A stretch of 64,000 nucleotides of DNA, taken from Carya illinoinensis. Taxonomy: Eukaryota; Streptophyta; Magnoliopsida; Fagales; Juglandaceae. The notes below the pieces were generated by a model. It saw only the letters and a program-made list of their open reading frames with translations. It did not search any database and was not told the origin of the DNA. The translations under genes and the position numbers were made by a program. The DNA lies in contig NC_056759.1 of the NCBI RefSeq assembly GCF_018687715.1, positions 33,260,385-33,324,384 on the forward strand, written 5' to 3'. The stretch's first letter is position 1; each line of letters opens with the position of its first letter. Shown in pieces: positions 1 to 10,079 of the stretch.

Positions 1-1051
1 AAGTTGAAACGACAAATGCAATAGGGTGTTCTAGGCCCTCAAGACTTACCTTTCAAACCCTCCCCTTTTGAGCCAAGCCAAACCGAGGAAAGTCTTGAGC
101 CTATACCTGTCGGTCTCCCCACATGCAGTGTCCTCAGTCTTAGTTTGCAAGAAAGGGGCTACAAAAAGTCTAGTTTTTTACACCACCCGAGCCTTTCGGG
201 GTGTCGAGGCAAGATACTCGAGCATTGAATAGCTTATCTTTGCATTGGTGACAACATCTAGGTGGCTACAGCCATACTTCCAGGCTCACCCAATATGTGT
301 CCTCACAGAAACTCTTGTGAAGAAAATCCTCCAGCTGCCAGAAGTCTCGGGTCAATTGGTCAATTAGGCCATCGAGTTGAGTGAGTTTGACTTTGACTAC
401 ATCCCTCAGGGCACTTTGAAGGGGCAGGTGTTGTCAGACTTTATGTCGAAATTTACTGGTTTTCTAACAGAGCCATAACATGAACCATCCTTGAAGCCCT
501 GGCATGTCTTTGTAGACAGCTCATCAGGCCGGGCTGGTGGGGGAGTACAATCACATATTGTTGCGGATGAAGGAAGGGAGTAAAACTATGCCATCCAATT
601 GGCATTCATAATCCCAAACAATGAGGTAGGGTATGAGGTATTTTTGGCTGAATTGATGGTTGCAACATCTCTAGGGCCGAGGAGATAAAGGCCAGAGCAG
701 ATTTCTAGGTGGTTGTCAATCAAGTCCAAGGAGAGTTTGTGGAAAAAAGTGAAAGACAGAGAAAATATTTACAGGAAGTCAAATAAAGACGCACCAACTT
801 CCGATACTTTCAAATTCAGCAAGTCCTAAGGGCCAAAAATACAAAGCTGACAGGCTAACCAGAGATGCATCTGGGCAAGAAGGCTACTCCTTGCCCGAAG
901 AGACTATAGTTAGAACCATGAAAATCCCCATGATAGGAGCTGAAGCTTTTGAAATAAAGGTGGGAATACCTAAATAGACCGATGGGATAGTTAGATACCT
1001 AGAAGTGGTAAAAGGGAAAAAGTAAGCACAATGTCCCTTAAATAAAGGGGG
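1..1051 (+). mobile_element. Ty3/Gypsy retrotransposon, decayed pol 3' part
   Basis: This is the end of a Gypsy-type polyprotein, read on plus with many stops and frameshifts. Around 300-475 a frame reads like the end of the reverse transcriptase and connection region, with a run resembling ELSEFDFDYIPQGTLKGQVL followed by a DFxxxFTGF motif. Around 498-665 it reads as RNase H-like, with VFVDSSSGRAGGG and then AIQLAFIIPNNEVGYE, matching the usual Gypsy RNase H order of VDGSS, small glycine stretch and NNEAEYEA. No integrase is recognisable between there and the LTR, so the 3' part is shortened or too decayed to read. The 5' end lies outside the window. Non-functional. Confidence 0.8.
1040..1051 (+). 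other. Polypurine tract of the Gypsy element
   Basis: The purine run AAATAAAGGGGG lies directly before a TG dinucleotide, as expected for the plus-strand primer next to the 3' LTR. This sets the proposed LTR start at 1052. Confidence 0.6.
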
Positions 1052-2046
1052 TGCGACGATTAACGTCTATCACCCTGTTTGAGAGAATGGAATGCAGATC
1101 GACTCAAATCCCTTGAAACACATGATATGAAGAAACATGGGAGGAGGCCAAACGACATTCTCAACGAAGTTTGAGAAACTGAATCGACGGATTAGAAATA
1201 AGAAATTCAAAAATAATAATAAATGGTAAAAAGGAGGGAAAGCAAAAGGAATGGTGAGTAAGTCAATTCCCATCGAACAAATTTAATGAGAATTGGCGGG
1301 GTAAATGGAGGGGATGAGGACCCCCTCAACCCAGTAGGTTGAGCTCAATAGGAAATAAGAAGTCCATCTCTCGGCCCAAGGATCTATTATGCCTAGAACC
1401 CCATGAGAAATAAAAAGCCCATCTCACGGCCCAAGGATCAAGCTGGCCCGGCAAAGAGATGCTCGAAATGATAAAAATGGGGATCAAGGAAAATGATGAA
1501 GTTCTGATAAAGAGTTGACGAAGGCAGGCGCAACCCACGTAGGCTAAGAGGTTGCTGGCAAAACTTTCAAAGGCTCCTCCGCATAACTAACCTTCCTCCA
1601 ATACGCAACATCACAGGGCGTGTCTTAGGCATGCCCCAGGTATTCATGAGTTGCAGCTTGAGGACATGCTGGAAAAGGTAGGCGCCGCTGACACATGCTA
1701 AGAGATTGTCGACGTGCTTGTTAGAGACCCATGCTGCATTAGCCACTCTTTTCAGGTATGCTACGTCACATTAAATTCTCTAGGCAACTGAAGCATGAGG
1801 ATGATGGGACCGCCCTAGCGACGGGTGCAAGATGGTCCCCCATACCCAGTATAAAAGCGTACCACCAGGTACATACTAACTTAGGCAGTAATCTTCTATC
1901 AAAATTCCGATCAAGCGAATTAACTTTGGCATCAAAGGTTCCCTTGACCACCCTTGAGCCTTCCCTTGAGTTTTTGTTGGTGCAGGCTATCCATTCCCTA
2001 GTTGTTTGAGGAGGCCTTATGATACGTACGAAACACGTCCAAAACA
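1052..2046 (+). repeat. 3' LTR of the Gypsy element
   Basis: A roughly 995-bp LTR is proposed from TG after the polypurine tract to CA at 2045-2046. It holds a TATAAAAG box near 1850, placed as in plant LTR promoters. The part from about 1278 onward is repeated at 45261-46037 with scattered differences. The sequence just after the CA end is also shared by both places, so the insertion is older than the duplication. The start is inferred, because the 5' LTR is not in the window to compare. Confidence 0.65.
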
Positions 2047-3600
2047 AATACCAAGAAGATAATGTTTCACGGATAATTATTTATATTTTTAATTATTCAG
2101 TTTTTAATATTGTGTAATATATATAATTTAATATCTTTTTTTAAATTAGAAAACATGGCCAAGTCTTCTTACATGAGACCTAAGCCACGCGTGCTACTGC
2201 ACATACATAACATGACACAATTGTTATTTAGCTGGCATTGACTAGTGTATTAATTTTCATAATGATGAGTTACCCCGTGTGTCATGCTGTTATACATTTT
2301 AAGTACCACTTTTGTAAAAAAAAAAATAATGGAGGAGTTTTACTTTGGCTATTTTTTTAGGTCTATAAATAATTTGTCTAATATGATATGGTTAATTTAC
2401 TTTGAATGACAAATAATGGAGTTTTAATTTGTTTGTTGCTTACTAGGGTACTGATAATGGAGAATATGGTTTGCAAAAAACCAGATCTAATATTGGAAAC
2501 CATGAAGATTAAAAGTACAAAGAAAAACCTATATAGAAATATAGGAGACGCACTTGACGAAGGGAAGGCCTCATTCCAAGAGGGCCTTGGAAGATTGAAT
2601 TTAGAAGCAGAAGATGGGAGCAACAGGGGAGAGAGAGGAGCAATAGAGGGGATGAGATGGGTTTCTAAAATTGGGAGAGAAGAGAGAAGCATTAGCGGAA
2701 GAGAGAGAGAGAAGCAACGGATGGGGAAGAGCAGGAAGTCCATCTGAGAGAGAGAAGAGAGAAGAATGGGGAAAGAAATGTGGATTTATGTTTCGAAGAA
2801 TGACGTGGCTTCCAAACCAAATTTGTCTATGTGTGCGGTGTGCTATGGGGGAATCAGCCTCCAAATAGATTTATGCATGTTTTAAAGTTCAATGACATTT
2901 TTTTTCCAATTAGCATTTATCAAATTTGAATATTTAAATATTTATCATATATATAAAATGTTTATAGCATAAAATCCCTAACTAATGGCTAGGATTCGAA
3001 GAAACCCGTCAAGTGTTAGAAATTTCTATAGAAATTAAATAAGAGTGGGGCTACTGTGCCGCCCCACTCATACTGCTGAGCGTACCACTCAGTGGTTTTT
3101 TTCACATTTTTAATCATTAAGTAAAAAAAAATGTATCAATACACTTAAAATCACTTCCTTAATCATCAAGTAAAAATATATATATATATATATATATTTG
3201 CATGCTCAGGCGGCACACAAGTTTTTCCCATTAAATAAATTGATTTACTCTCCACAAAAATCACTTAAAAATGATCCCAAGACTATTACAATAATTTCAT
3301 TTCTGGTACATAGATTATTTTACTTTTTTAGCCATAAATGATATGAAATTTGAGAAAAATTCAATTAGTAAAAATAATCATTAGAACACTTACATTTGCC
3401 ACTGTGAACTCTTGTAGCTTTTCAACATGGAGGGTGTGTGACAGAAATTTTCTACATATCTATTTACATACTTTGATGTTGTGATGGATAGATAATCATA
3501 ATTAGTTTATCTATTGATTGGCCAGCCCTTTTATTTGCAAATTTTCAAACGTTACTCTTTTCCCTACTTCGTTTATAAAGATATAATATTTCATAAACAT
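2047..3600. repeat. Duplicated non-coding block X (copy 1)
   Basis: This block is collinear with 46038-47450. Shared landmarks are the start of block X after the LTR, the GA-rich stretch near 2600-2760, and the stretch around 2990-3010 ending in AGAAACCCGTCAA. Near 2335-2460 it also carries the upstream module seen before the DUF247 copies (TATAAATAAT, then GGTTAATTTACTTTGAATGA). It may therefore be the remains of another DUF247 5' flank. No gene was found: open frames in the GA-rich part are low-complexity and on both strands. Confidence 0.75.
3043..3229. mobile_element. MULE-like MITE, 187 bp, with 9-bp TSD
   Basis: The insertion is flanked by perfect 9-bp direct repeats ATTAAATAA (3034-3042 and 3230-3238). 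The other copy of block X, near 47115, has a single ATTAAATAA and no insert, which gives an exact empty site. The ends are imperfect inverted repeats sharing TGTGCCGCC, with a C-rich palindrome near the left end and an AT dinucleotide run inside. A 9-bp TSD and ends starting with G fit Mutator-like elements. No coding capacity. Confidence 0.82.
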
Positions 3601-4300
3601 AAAAAGATAAAGAAAAATGCTTCTTGCAACCGACGAGGAGTCTTCATGTCATTAAATGAAATGTTGTATTTCATTTTTACATTAGAGTAGGCGGGGGAGA
3701 AGAAAATTTAGCTAACACATGGGGACTCCAAAATGCTCTTTGCTCTTCCACTCTTTTGTAAAGTTCTCAAACCGTCAGCTTCCTCCTCTCGATCTACTGC
3801 TCCTGCTTCTTCCCAGATGATTGAAATGCTTACAATGTAAATTCTCTGTGTGAGATGTGTGAAATGCTTTCACTCAAATATGAAACTTTTCTCATATCTT
3901 CTTCCTGAGGTTCTACTTTTTCTCATATGTTTACTGTCTGATCGATTATCTTCTTCTTGAGGTTCTATTTTTCTCAAATTTCTCTCTTTTTTTTTAAATT
4001 TTTTTTATAGATGCTTACGTGGCAATCAGCTAGTTACACGCTGGTTGTACGTAGTAGTTTTGAAAGATAAAAAGTTTAAATTCATTAAGTGTTACACTAC
4101 AAACTATTGATCACTTGGCATAATTTTATTTGTAAAATTTAAATTTTAAAATTTATCTTTCAAATCAAGTTATGTCACATGGATGATGTGTAGTGTAAAA
4201 ATTTTCAAATATAGAAAAATAATGTTTCACGAGTTATTATATTTATTTTTAGTTATTATTATGTAATATAAATAATATGACATAATGTTCTTAATTTATA
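3601..4300. other. AT-rich intergenic stretch
   Basis: No gene was recognised. A short pyrimidine-rich motif (TCTTCTTCCTGAGGTTCTA) occurs twice between 3896 and 3975 with small changes. The last 90 bases resemble 47450-47520, so the duplicated block may continue patchily. Confidence 0.4.
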
Positions 4301-5277
4301 TCTTCTATATATAAAAAGTGTGTATGAAACGGAAAATCTTGTTTTAACGGTTTTTCTTGTTTTTTCGTTAAAGTTAACACCGTTTGTTTAAATACGTGTG
4401 AATGTAATCGACATATAGAATGAAGACATAAATGTTGAGAGAGATAACATTCAATGTTGTTATATGATTTATTAATCACAATAATTACAATACTTAATAG
4501 TTTATATAATAATAAGTAATTAAAGATTAGTTATTATATTTTTATCTTTCTCCTCAACATATACACGTGTATTAGGTGCATAAGACGTGAATTCCTAAGT
4601 ATAATACATGTGTATTATACGTTTCATTAAATCAGATTATTGAGTATTCTAAATTTAAAAATCTCATATAATATATAATACAAGTGTGTTTAATCAAAGT
4701 GTTTTTTTTTCCCATGGTAGTAGGACGTAGCTTCCACTGAGTCATATTCCACACGTGGGCTTGCTATGATGGGCACATGACAAAAGTCGTGATCCTTGAG
4801 CTAATCAAGAAAGAGTAAATTCGGCCAACAATTTCAAAATATATTTTAGGATTTATATATATGCTATATATAAAAAATATTATACCACAAATTTTATAAA
4901 AAGATTATGTTTTAACTTTATGTTGATCCTGATCGATTCAATCAACAGCAAAATAAGAATTTCAATGTTGTCTCTATTGATCGTCTACAGGATTACCTAA
5001 ATTGATGAATTATACTACAAACATCAAACAACACATATTTTGAACTACCATTTGTGTTAGACTTTTATTAAATTTTTCGTATACATCTTTGCTAAAATTA
5101 TGGATGTTATAAATATGTATTAGATTATATGATATTTTGAACTAATTTTTTTATCTTCTCCAATATGCCTTAAATTATTAAGTGACATCAATAATTTTTA
5201 TAAAATATATATTATTTTTTACAAATAATCATTTCATAAAATTAGACAAACGTGCTTTGCACGTTGCTCCCACCTAG
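4301..5277 (+). mobile_element. Non-autonomous Helitron, about 977 bp
   Basis: The 5' end reads TCTTCTATATATAAAAAG, a typical plant Helitron 5' terminus beginning with TC after an A (4300). The 3' end carries a perfect 6-bp-stem hairpin, ACGTGC-TTT-GCACGT, at 5250-5264. Nine bases follow and then CTAG (5274-5277), next to a T at 5278. This matches the canonical A|TC...hairpin...CTRR|T structure. The inside is AT-rich with no Rep/helicase coding sequence, so it would depend on a partner. Confidence 0.8.
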
Positions 5278-5310
<33 letters not shown>

Positions 5311-5320
5311 TTGAGTTTTT

Positions 5321-5503
5321 CTAATCATTATTCTCATACACCACACATTTTTTTATTATTTTTATTATTTTTTTAAATTTTAGATTTATTTTTCTTAAAC
5401 TAATTGAATTCATTTACTCATTATCCATATACTAAATATTTAACAAAATAAAGAAAAGAAAAAATAAATAAATAAAGGTGTGGTGTGTAAAAATGATGAA
5501 TAT
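5321..5503. mobile_element. Small AT-rich MITE with CACACC ends
   Basis: The left end (TCATTATTCTCATACACC) and the reverse complement of the right end (TCATCATTTTTACACACC) are imperfect inverted repeats of about 24 bp around an AT-rich centre. A related element lies at 20468-20717. Target duplications are not clear in the surrounding AT-rich DNA, so the superfamily is open. Confidence 0.5.
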
Positions 5504-5884
5504 AATTTTTTAATTTTCATAAAGATAAGTCACCACACGTGTGATGCCATGATAGGTCTTGAGTTTAGAATCTAAATTATGCTTGGTCCTGCATCCAGCT
5601 ACCATGAGTAAAGCTGTGATATATGTGAAATCAACGAAACGTCAAATAATGATAAATCTCTAGCTGTTCTTGATTATCGTTAACTCCAGTACAACTCTAA
5701 ACCACGAGTGTACAAATTTTGTGGAAACAAAAAAGAACAGAGACGAGCTTCATTGTGATCTCCGTTTGATCATCACTCGCCCGTTGATCTTACTCATGAG
5801 AAGATAGAGACGGTGTGCGGCGACCAATTAAAAGCGAAAGCGTTTGTTTGTTTGGGTAAGGAAAACATTAACCATCACCTTCTT

Positions 5885-5898
5885 TTTCTCTCTTTTTT
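5885..5898. repeat. Left target-site duplication of the LINE
   Basis: TTTCTCTCTTTTTT is repeated exactly at 11557-11570. The left flank (GTAAGGAAAACATTAACCAT onward) and the right flank (AATTTGTTCC onward) join into a sequence matching the uninterrupted spacer near 14863-14925. Confidence 0.85.
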
Positions 5899-6004
5899 TT
5901 TTTTTTGAAAAGAAACATCAAGTATCTTGTATTCATTCATCATTAGTAATTACATTTTTGTCCTTCAGTACATAAGGCTGTATACCTTCAGGACCCTCTT
6001 CAAT

Positions 6005-7120
6005 CTATATTCTTTCCTCATTTACAGTAAAAGACATTTTTGCAAGAAAATGTGCTACACAGTTACTTTCTCTATATGAATGTATAACCTTCCAACTATC
6101 CCTATTTCTCAACACCCCTTTAATATCTTCAACTAATTGACCATGCCATTCCCAATTAGAATCAGGATCATTAACTGCTCTTATTACGTTTAAAGCATCC
6201 CCTTCAAATATCACCTTTGTCATATTCAATTCTGCACACAGTTGCATAGCACGCCACAATGCCTGCACCTCAGCCACTAGAGGATCACGCACATGCCTCT
6301 TTTGTGAGCATAATGCCACCAGCACATCTCCCTTCTTATCCCTCATTACTACACCAATCCCCATCCTGCCCTCTTTTGGCTTAATTGCAGCATCCCAGTT
6401 CACTTTAACTTGATCTTCTATAGGAGCTTTCCATCTACACAGACTCCTCCTTGTACTAACTTCGTTTTTCTTGCTTCCCTGCTGTTGGCCTTGTTGAAAC
6501 TGAAGCAAGTTTTCTGCAGCTTGTTTGAAGATCAACTCAGGCTTTTCAAATTTGTTTTCAAAAACAAAACTGTTTCGCCTTAACCACACTCTTCTTAAAA
6601 CCACTGCCATCAACTCCAGATCCTCTCTACTTAGCTTTGTACACCAGTCTGCCCATAACTCTTGCATCTCCCTTTCATTTGAGCTCCACTTCTGTACAGG
6701 ACTTGAATTTTCTGCCCATACATCCATAGCTCCACCACAACTCCATAGAGCATGTGAGATAGTTTCCTTATGCAATTTACAAACTGGACAGTAATAGTCT
6801 TTAACTATCTTTCTGCAAAACAGGTTCAGCTTTGTAGGCAAACAGTTGTTTAAAGCTTTCCATATAAACATTTTAACTACACCAGGCACATTCATCTTCC
6901 ACAATAACTTCCACATTTCTGTATTTTTGTTAGATACCTCCCCCTTTTCCTTGTTTTTTCTACAGACTTCAAGATGGTATGCACTTTTGACATTGAATTT
7001 CCCATTCTTTGTGTAAGCCCAAATTTGTTTATCTGGTAGCCCCGAAGTACTTATGGGTAAACTGCAAACTAATTCAGCCTCTTCTTCATCAGTATACCTT
7101 TTACCACTTCTTCCTTCCAT
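6005..7120 (-). CDS. LINE ORF2 tail: zf-RVT and RNase H-like domain, frameshifted
   Basis: This 371-codon frame continues ORF2 after a frameshift. Residues about 40-135 form the zf-RVT domain, with C111, C114, H123 and C128. Residues about 238-360 form the RNase H-like domain, with D243 (VNWDAA), E284 (AEVQAL) and D308 (FEGDAL). The usual fourth acidic position is replaced by H357 in CVAHFLA, which is common in plant LINE tails. The ATG at 7120 is internal and probably not a natural start. The real junction with the upstream frame lies near 7085-7105. Confidence 0.88.
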   Translation of the reverse strand: MEGRSGKRYTDEEEAELVCSLPISTSGLPDKQIWAYTKNGKFNVKSAYHLEVCRKNKEKGEVSNKNTEMWKLLWKMNVPGVVKMFIWKALNNCLPTKLNLFCRKIVKDYYCPVCKLHKETISHALWSCGGAMDVWAENSSPVQKWSSNEREMQELWADWCTKLSREDLELMAVVLRRVWLRRNSFVFENKFEKPELIFKQAAENLLQFQQGQQQGSKKNEVSTRRSLCRWKAPIEDQVKVNWDAAIKPKEGRMGIGVVMRDKKGDVLVALCSQKRHVRDPLVAEVQALWRAMQLCAELNMTKVIFEGDALNVIRAVNDPDSNWEWHGQLVEDIKGVLRNRDSWKVIHSYRESNCVAHFLAKMSFTVNEERI

Positions 7121-10065
7121 GTCTTTGTGCTCTCATCAATTAAATCTGCAACCTTTGCATCTGCATCAATTAGTATTCTTGGTGATTGTACCTGCATAGT
7201 GGACAGTTTTGGTAACCATTTATCCCCCCATATGTTGATATGTCTTCCATTCCCAACTCTCCACACCAAACCTTCTCTTAATAGTCCCAAAGATCCCCAT
7301 ATGCTCCTCCACATAACAGAAGGTCTATTTCCCAAAATTGAGTCCATTAGCTTTGAATGCCTGAAGTACTTATCTTTTAAAACCATAGCAGCCATAGATT
7401 GAGGTTTTGTCAGGATTCTCCAACACTGCTTAGCTAGTAAGGCAGTATTGAAACTTTCAATTTCTCTAAATCCCAATCCCCCACCCATCTTTGCTGTCCC
7501 CATATTTGCCCAACTCTTCCAATGGATTTTATTCTCCTCATTCTTGAAACCCCACCAGAATTTTGCTATCTGAGCTGCAATCTCTTTACACAACTTCTTT
7601 GGAAGCTTAAAAACTGACATGTAGTAGGTTGGTATAGCCTGTATGACAGCCTTCAATAACACCTCCTTGCCCGAAGATGATAAGAACTGATTTTTCCAGT
7701 TGCTAATCCTCTTCCATACTCTATCCTTTATCACTCTAAAGGAGTTGTATTTAGATCTACCAACCATAATTGGCAAACCTAAATATTTTTCACAACTGTT
7801 CAGCTGCCTAGCTCCAATGTCCCTCATTATTCCTTCCTTAACAGTTTCTTGTGCTCTTTGACTGAAGAAGATTGTTGTTTTATGCTTATTCAGACTCTGC
7901 CCCGAGGCCTCTTCATACAATTCTAGAATGCTCCTTATCTTCTTCCATTCCTTCCAGCTGGCCTTCCCAAAGATGATGCAATCATCGGCAAAAAGCAAGT
8001 GAGTGACCCTTATACCTCCTCGTGCCACAGCCACACCTCTTAATTCTGATCTCCTTTCTGCCTTATTTAACATTGCACTTAGACCTTCTGAACACAAAAG
8101 GAAAAGATAAGGAGATAGTGGGTCTCCTTGTCTTAAACCTCTGGTAGGCAAAATAGTCTCACCTGGTTTTCCATTTACTAATGCAGCATATGATACTGAG
8201 GATATACACTGCATAATTAAACCAATCCACCTGCTGCCAAAACCAAGCTTTTTCATGACTGCCTCAAGATAGGACCATTCCACCCTGTCATATGCCTTGG
8301 AAATGTCCAGTTTTAACGCCATACTACCCCCCTTACTCCTCTGCCTTGTTTGCATTGAATGAAGTACTTCATAAGCTGCTATGGTATTATCTGATATTAG
8401 CCTCCCTGGAATGAATGCACTCTGGCTTCTTGAAATGATAGCATCCATTACTCTTTTCAGTCTATTGGTAAGAGTTTTTGCTATAAGTTTATATACAACA
8501 TTACATAAACTTATTGGCCTAAACTCATTAACTAATTTGGGGTCACTGACTTTAGGAATCAGGGCAATATAGGTGTGGTTCAGGCCAACATTCATCTTCC
8601 CTTCATTTAAAAAGCTAAGCACTGCTCCACACACATCATTCCCTACTATATGCCAATAAGATTGAAAAAAGCAAGCTCCAAACCCATCGGGTCCTGGTGA
8701 TTTTAAAGGCCCCATCATTTTTAAAGCCTCCACTACCTCCTCCCTTTTAAAATCCTTTTCCAAGGCTTCATTCATATCGTCTGTCACTCTTCTTTCCATA
8801 TCACATAAGCATTTATTAATCTTTTCAACTCTAGGATTTGCTGTTTTATAAACCTCTTCAAAGTATTTCTTGAAAGCCTCAGCAACTCCCACTTGGTCAG
8901 ACCTCAACATCCCCACTCCATCAACAATTGAAAGGATTTTATTTCTCTTTTTTCTCTGGTTTGCACATTCATGGAAAAATCTTGTATTTCTATCACCAAG
9001 ACTGTACCAGTTCCTCTTTGCCCTTTGTTTCCACATTATATCCTCTTGCTCCAGCAACTCTCCCACCTGTTTCTGCAACCTTTTTAACTCTTCTACATTA
9101 TGAAGTCCCAAATCTTCATGTACTTCCTTTATTTTCTTTGTGATCACCTCAATCTCTTTTACTCTTCCTCTATCTTTTCTTCTAAAACACCTGCTAAGCA
9201 TTCCACTGCAGGCTCTCAATCGAGACTGTTCCAGTGTCAAAGAATCACCTGTCATAAGCCCATCATTCCACACTTGCCTTATCTTTAACTCACATTCCTC
9301 CTCTTTAGTCCAGCTTGCCTCAAATCTAAATGGAATCTGCCAATTTCTTTGTCTTTCAGTAACCCCTCCTGTTGACATCAATAAAGGCAAATGGTCTGAG
9401 CTTCTCACTGGAAGCCCTTCCACTCTTACTTCTCTGAACATCTCCTTCCATTCTCTATTGGCCACACATCTGTCTAACCTTTCTTTTGTGAAAGATAGGT
9501 CAGAATGTCTGTTACTCCACGTATAGAATCCATTACAGCATCCTAAATCATACAGTAAATTATCCTCCATCATCTCTCTGAATTGATTTAGTTGAACTTC
9601 AGACCTCTGCCTGCCCCCCACCTTTTCATTTTGGAAGAGAATCTCGTTGAAGTCCCCCATTACACACCATGGTATCTTCTCTTTTGGCTTCAGACTACGC
9701 AATAGGTCCCAAGATAACTTCCTTTTTCCAGTTTCAGGATGACCATAGAATCCTGTGAACATCCAATTCTTCCCCTTTCCTTCTTCCTTTATTTCAGCAG
9801 TGATATGCCAACTAGAGTAATTTTTAATTTCTACTTCATCACCATATCTCCAAAACAAAGCTAGACCTCCCTTCTTACCCACAGGATCAACTACAATACA
9901 GCATTCCATCCCCAATCTTTTTTTCATACTTTCTAATCTTCCTCCTTTAATCATAGTTTCAATCAACAAAATAACATTGGCCTTTTTTTCCTTTGCCATC
10001 AAGCAAAGGTCCTGAACTGTCCGAGGGTTGCCAAGCCCTCGGCAGTTCCAACTTATGAGATTCAT
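7069..10065 (-). CDS. LINE ORF2 main part: endonuclease and reverse transcriptase
   Basis: A 998-residue open frame. The N-terminal apurinic-type endonuclease shows N7 (SWNCRG), E36, D138/N140 (GDFNEIL) and D224-H225 (SDHLPLL). The reverse transcriptase shows KLDISKAYDR with D587, the RQGDPLSP turn near 646-652, and the catalytic FADD box (D694, D695). It nicks target DNA and primes reverse transcription of the LINE RNA. The frame runs out 25 residues after the WKEEVV segment. The normal continuation (zf-RVT and RNase H) is in another frame, overlapping from 7120. One indel therefore separates the two halves; otherwise the catalytic residues are intact. Confidence 0.93.
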   Translation of the reverse strand: MNLISWNCRGLGNPRTVQDLCLMAKEKKANVILLIETMIKGGRLESMKKRLGMECCIVVDPVGKKGGLALFWRYGDEVEIKNYSSWHITAEIKEEGKGKNWMFTGFYGHPETGKRKLSWDLLRSLKPKEKIPWCVMGDFNEILFQNEKVGGRQRSEVQLNQFREMMEDNLLYDLGCCNGFYTWSNRHSDLSFTKERLDRCVANREWKEMFREVRVEGLPVRSSDHLPLLMSTGGVTERQRNWQIPFRFEASWTKEEECELKIRQVWNDGLMTGDSLTLEQSRLRACSGMLSRCFRRKDRGRVKEIEVITKKIKEVHEDLGLHNVEELKRLQKQVGELLEQEDIMWKQRAKRNWYSLGDRNTRFFHECANQRKKRNKILSIVDGVGMLRSDQVGVAEAFKKYFEEVYKTANPRVEKINKCLCDMERRVTDDMNEALEKDFKREEVVEALKMMGPLKSPGPDGFGACFFQSYWHIVGNDVCGAVLSFLNEGKMNVGLNHTYIALIPKVSDPKLVNEFRPISLCNVVYKLIAKTLTNRLKRVMDAIISRSQSAFIPGRLISDNTIAAYEVLHSMQTRQRSKGGSMALKLDISKAYDRVEWSYLEAVMKKLGFGSRWIGLIMQCISSVSYAALVNGKPGETILPTRGLRQGDPLSPYLFLLCSEGLSAMLNKAERRSELRGVAVARGGIRVTHLLFADDCIIFGKASWKEWKKIRSILELYEEASGQSLNKHKTTIFFSQRAQETVKEGIMRDIGARQLNSCEKYLGLPIMVGRSKYNSFRVIKDRVWKRISNWKNQFLSSSGKEVLLKAVIQAIPTYYMSVFKLPKKLCKEIAAQIAKFWWGFKNEENKIHWKSWANMGTAKMGGGLGFREIESFNTALLAKQCWRILTKPQSMAAMVLKDKYFRHSKLMDSILGNRPSVMWRSIWGSLGLLREGLVWRVGNGRHINIWGDKWLPKLSTMQVQSPRILIDADAKVADLIDESTKTWKEEVVKGILMKKRLN

Positions 10066-10079
10066 AATGCCAGGTGGGG

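Noticed and set aside
1758..2047. Overlapping open frames on both strands inside the Gypsy LTR
   Set aside because: They lie within the LTR, have no domain, and are not kept in the copy at 45261-46037.
2378..2868. Several 65-120-codon frames on both strands
   Set aside because: They arise from GA-rich low-complexity DNA. The duplicate at 46430-46890 breaks them.
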